From assembly GCF_037975245.1 (NCBI RefSeq), contig NC_092579.1, positions 6,263,001-6,327,000 of the forward strand: a DNA stretch of 64,000 nucleotides, written 5' to 3'. The translations under genes were made by a program, and so were the position numbers. Numbering within the stretch: the stretch's first letter is position 1; every line of letters starts with the position of its first letter. The notes beneath the pieces were generated by a model. The model was given only the letters and a program-made list of their open reading frames with translations, was not told the origin of the DNA and did no database searches. The stretch comes from Apostichopus japonicus. Lineage: Eukaryota > Echinodermata > Holothuroidea > Aspidochirotida > Stichopodidae. Positions 60,307-64,000 of the stretch are shown here, piece by piece.

Positions 60307-61989
60307 CTATGGAAACAAACAATGATGGATTATATTGAGAAGATTGTTCACAGAATAATTGTTCACTTATAGTGCCTGGAAAATCAAATCAAATTTTTTA
60401 TACTTGTTCCAATTTACAAGAAAAGTCAAGGGAAATTCAATTCATTGAAGTCATTGAAGGGAAAAGAGACATGATCTGATTAAAGTATGCGATAACAGCT
60501 GGATTGTGTTGATTAGATCAAAAGTAGCTGTTACCATGGCAAATGCTTGAATAAATTATGAAATATCGTCGTTGCTGATTTTCATTTAAAAAGCCTTAAA
60601 TGATAACATAGATGTATTTTAACAAAACCTGAGTTTTTGACAGATTAATTCATTCTTGCTATTCCATTGAGAATGAAGCAATTATTTGGTTAACAAACAA
60701 ACAGCAAAATGTACTTTGACAGTGTAGACACCAGCTGTATTAAGAACAATGTAAGTTGTTGTTAGAAAATGATAAAGAATCCCATATGTTGTACTTCATC
60801 TGTTTTCTTGCAATAGTTATGTAACACTTATGCTTATATATATATATAGTAGCTGCATGAAAATATCCACTTTTAGTACATTTATTTTTTTGAAATATCA
60901 TTTTCTCAAAGTAAATAAAAAGTCAATTGTAATGTACAGTCTAATACAGACTGTTACAGACAATGAATATTATATCTTTACACTGTATTGTTAAGATGGA
61001 TGGAGAGAATTCACAAATGAAAATAACAAACACTACAGAAAGAAAGCTAAATGAAAGATCTAGACAAAATCAATATAAAGTTAGATTTATGAGGAAGAAA
61101 TGGTAGAGAAAAATTAATTAAAAAGATTTAAAACTCCTCAAACTGGGTTACAGAATGTTTTCAGATCAATCAATCTTTCGACGATAATTTTTTTGTCTGC
61201 AATGATTTCCAATAAGTAATCTTTGATACTGTAAAATGGTCGGTTACTAATTCAACTGCTCCATCTTGTGAATGTTTGAATATTCCAACAAACGTGACAC
61301 CACTTAAGCGATCTGTTTAAGATCTGGGCAGTGAATTTGGTGAACACTTATCTTAGGGTTTAAAAGTTTCGGGCACTGAAGTTTATGTACTTTTGATAAA
61401 AGTACTTGCAATGCATGTGATAACTATATATACCTAACAATGTATTAGATACAAAGAGTGATAGAATGATAAAATGAAAGAAATGAGCAACTGGTATTAG
61501 TTATAAATGGTTGCTATGGAAGAAAAGGAGGCATAACATCATCACAAAGATACCCATAAATAAAGGAACTATATGCAGGAATATTTCACTAGGAATATTT
61601 CAAAAGAAAAACTTTATTGCATTCTTGCAAAGATTCTTGTCAAAAAGCAATCAAAACCTGCTACTTCATAGCAAGTTTCATAATAAAGGTAAAGATTTTA
61701 AAATTTTTGTATTTTGATGAATGTATCTGGCAACAATTAAGAATGACACCCTCGAAACAAATGAACTGAAAACTGTTTTGTGTTTTCACTTTACTATGTA
61801 TCAAAGAGAATCATAAATTTCTCACGAAGAATTAGAAGTTTTTAAATTACCTACAACTTGTGATACATTGAGCCTAATCTAAGAAAAGACTTGTGTATGC
61901 ATTTAAGTTAAACACCCAGAAAGCCAAGAGCCTTTGTGATTCCTTGATCAACATATCACATGTACAGCAAATCCAAGTTATACTTTTCG

Positions 61990-62038
61990 AGTTATAGTGT
62001 TTGTAAGGTTTTCAGACTTTGACCTCTGTTTGACCTAA
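61990..62038 (-). repeat. Fragment of the 24 kb AGGTCA-type repeat
   Basis: On the - strand it reads TTAGGTCAAACAGAGGTCAA + AGTCTGAAAACCTTACAAAC, close to 24174-24215. It contains two AGGTCA half-sites. Confidence 0.5.
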
Positions 62039-62332
62039 AATAAAGAAAACAATAGGTTCTTGTACTGAATAAGGTGAATCCATGAGTAAACCTAAGCTTT
62101 ACACATGAGTTAGAGAGTATATAAGCCAAGGCATCACAGACACGCCATCACCATCGCAAAGATTCATTTGGAATCAGAAAGTAGACGTCATATCCTCCCC
62201 CTCAGAGAAATAAAAGAGAGAAGACTCTGTCCAATGAACACATAAAGGAAAGAAATGAAAAAGAAACTATCCAGCTACAAAGATGGTTGAGATGAGAGAG
62301 ATAGTGAGACACTTAAATAAATATATACTTAC

Positions 62333-62338
62333 TTCCAT
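62333..62338 (-). CDS. Candidate 6-nt microexon (ATGGAA) of the - strand gene
   Basis: On the - strand a strong acceptor (CTCTCTTTTTCTGGCTTACTCATAG) and a perfect donor (GTAAGTAT) are separated by only ATGGAA. Six nt preserves frame, and inclusion would insert two residues (Met-Glu if the next exon starts at 60293; part of RWN if it starts at 60306). Microexons of this kind are established in animal neuronal transcripts. The splice signals are visible. That they are used, and in this gene, is inference. Confidence 0.3.
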
Positions 62339-63543
62339 CTATGAGTAAGCCAGAAAAAGAGAGAAAATGTATGGAAATTACAATTAATATATATGCATCA
62401 TAAAAATGAAATATTAATGCAATGCTAAACACATTATTATATGTTGTATCTTTCTCAAATACTTTAATACAGTCAGTGTAATTAACTCAAAACACTTTAC
62501 CAAACTTTATGCTATTAGTTGACATACTTTACTATAACATATATAATGAACTAACAAACACTACCAAAATTTATGCAACTTTTAAGTGCAAGTTGTTAGT
62601 TCAAACCAAAAGCCAGGCAAAAGAATAAGACAAAACTCCCATCCAAGAGCAAGCATTTTTTACTTGAAAATATTAGAAACGAGCGATATTTCTCAACAGT
62701 TACTGTGGCACAGTGGTCTCTAACCAAAAGAATAAGACAAACTCCTTGTTTAGGGTACAAACCCCAGAGGCAGCAATTTGCTTTTTTCCTTCTTCCATTT
62801 TGGACTTGAAATACTATAGTATACCATTACCATTGATACAATGAACTAAAACATTTTCATCAAAGTTTTAATCATTGTGTGTTTAAACCCTTTACTGTTC
62901 TCCTTGGAAGTTCATGGAATGATGTGAAAATAAATTTCTCTATAATATCATTACTGACACATTCCAGTACCTAAATTATTTAATCATCTCACTGTACTTT
63001 GTTTTGACAATCTTTGTGTAAAATATTGGTTGACCTGTATTTTAATATAGACAAGTGATTTTTTGTGATAAAATCTATGCAATATTTGTTCCAAACACGT
63101 TTCCAGGAAGGTTAGCAATCATGCGCCCCAATCAACCTAAATCGTTCAATTATTAAACGATTTTCCCTGTAATAAATGAAGGATTTTCATGTGAAATTTG
63201 ATGAGATCTCTGTCTTTCAGCAACAGAGAAATTAGTATTAAAAACTGCCAAAATTTAAAACAAAACTCATTCTCCTTCCTGACAACAAAATTACCCCCTC
63301 CCCTCACCCAAAAAAAAAGAGAAAAAAAAAGAGAAAAAGAAAACAGTGTAATATCACTGCATGTGAAAATACAGCAACTGTGTGATAAGATACAAGGAAC
63401 TAAATCTTCCTAGTTACTAAGACTAACAGTGATTTCAAGAAATGTCAAATCAATAGATTACAGGTTACTATATTTAAAGTGTCAGAACCTGGGCATGTGC
63501 AAACAACCTGATCCAAAAAGTAACAAGTAACATTATTAGCTAC

Positions 63544-63554
63544 CTTGATGTCGT
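63544..63554 (-). CDS. Candidate 11-nt microexon of the - strand gene
   Basis: On the - strand, GACATAAATTTCTTCCAG is followed by ACGACATCAAG and then GTAGCT. Eleven nt plus the 6-nt candidate plus the exon at 60.2 kb stay open: with the 60293 start the joined peptide is DIKMEDVPEYF, with the 60306 start it is TTSRWNNQYQDVPEYF. The donor is weaker than consensus. It could be chance. Confidence 0.22.
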
Positions 63555-64000
63555 CTGGAAGAAATTTATGTCATGCTAGTTAATCAGGACTTACATTTTG
63601 GTTTAAAGGGTATTATTTGTAGGCGATTGGTTATCTGTAAAAAATATGACTAAACCTACAAGACTGTAGGACAGCTGAATGTCAATGATTTCCTTAAATG
63701 AATACTAACTCAATGGCTTATGTGTAATGTAGGCAGCAGTTAAACATAAAACAGCCTATGGTAAGCCAAATGCACAACAATGAGATAAAAAGTCCCAGTC
63801 AATGATTAATAGGTAATGCACTATTGCATGCTTCAAAATTCAGGCTAGTTACTGGCTTAATGTCATTTTGCCATTTGCCAGTAGAACAGAAATGACTTTT
63901 GGATTTTTTGCCAGGACAAATTAATGTTGCCGTTGTTTTAATTCAAGAAAAATACGAGTGGTCATTTGTTTTTAGTTGGTTCTGTGTTTGCACTGACAAT

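Larger units (their letters stand above)
57115..64000 (-). other. Introns and upstream part of the unrecognised - strand gene
   Basis: Introns run 57115-58194, 58292-58864, 58913-60198 and from 60307 onward to an upstream exon not in this window. Besides the hairpin (57626-57690), the TTAA MITE (59555-59916) and a small AGGTCA-type fragment (61990-62038), the stretches 60307-61980 and 62040-64000 are AT-rich and show no feature I can support apart from the microexon candidates. Confidence 0.5.

Overview
The window is AT-rich animal (metazoan) nuclear DNA with spliced genes, long introns and many short non-autonomous transposons. Interstitial CCCTAA repeats, a tRNA-derived SINE, hAT-type and TTAA-flanked MITEs and a two-coding-exon heparan sulfate 3-O-sulfotransferase fit a marine invertebrate deuterostome (echinoderm, hemichordate or cephalochordate). 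That placement is inferred from overall character. I cannot name a species.

Only two protein-coding genes can be supported. (1) A complete coding sequence for a heparan sulfate glucosamine 3-O-sulfotransferase of the HS3ST2/3/4/6 (Hs3st-B) type lies on the + strand. Its two coding exons, 30341-30853 and 47781-48396, are separated by a 16.9 kb intron and encode 372 residues. A polyadenylation signal follows about 50 bases after the stop. (2) The 3' end of a second gene lies on the - strand, converging on the first. Four well-bounded exons (60306 down to 56746) join in frame, and two candidate microexons of 6 and 11 nt lie upstream. The protein family is not recognised. Its C-terminus is a low-complexity Arg/Ser/Pro tail.

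Layout: 1-30 kb is non-coding upstream sequence holding a degenerate tandem array, a degenerate telomere-like tract, two SINE copies, a hAT MITE, a TTAA MITE, a palindromic MITE, several minisatellites and a nested MITE-in-MITE at 22.7-23.4 kb. 30.3-48.4 kb is the HS3ST gene. Its intron carries two neighbouring hAT MITEs (34.6 and 35.9 kb), a palindrome, a 2.6 kb array dense in AGGTCA half-sites (37.0-39.6 kb), a second TTAA MITE, and a hAT copy that still holds a BED-finger transposase remnant. 48.5-56.7 kb is intergenic with a 0.9 kb minisatellite. 56.7-64 kb is the - strand gene, with a perfect 30-bp hairpin in its last intron.

I see no biosynthetic, defence or multi-gene system here. The points most worth following are the nuclear-receptor-like DR4 array inside the HS3ST intron, the candidate microexons, the perfect hairpin, and the set of small transposons dated relative to each other by exact target-site duplications. 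All of it comes from reading the sequence by eye. No alignment or database search was run.
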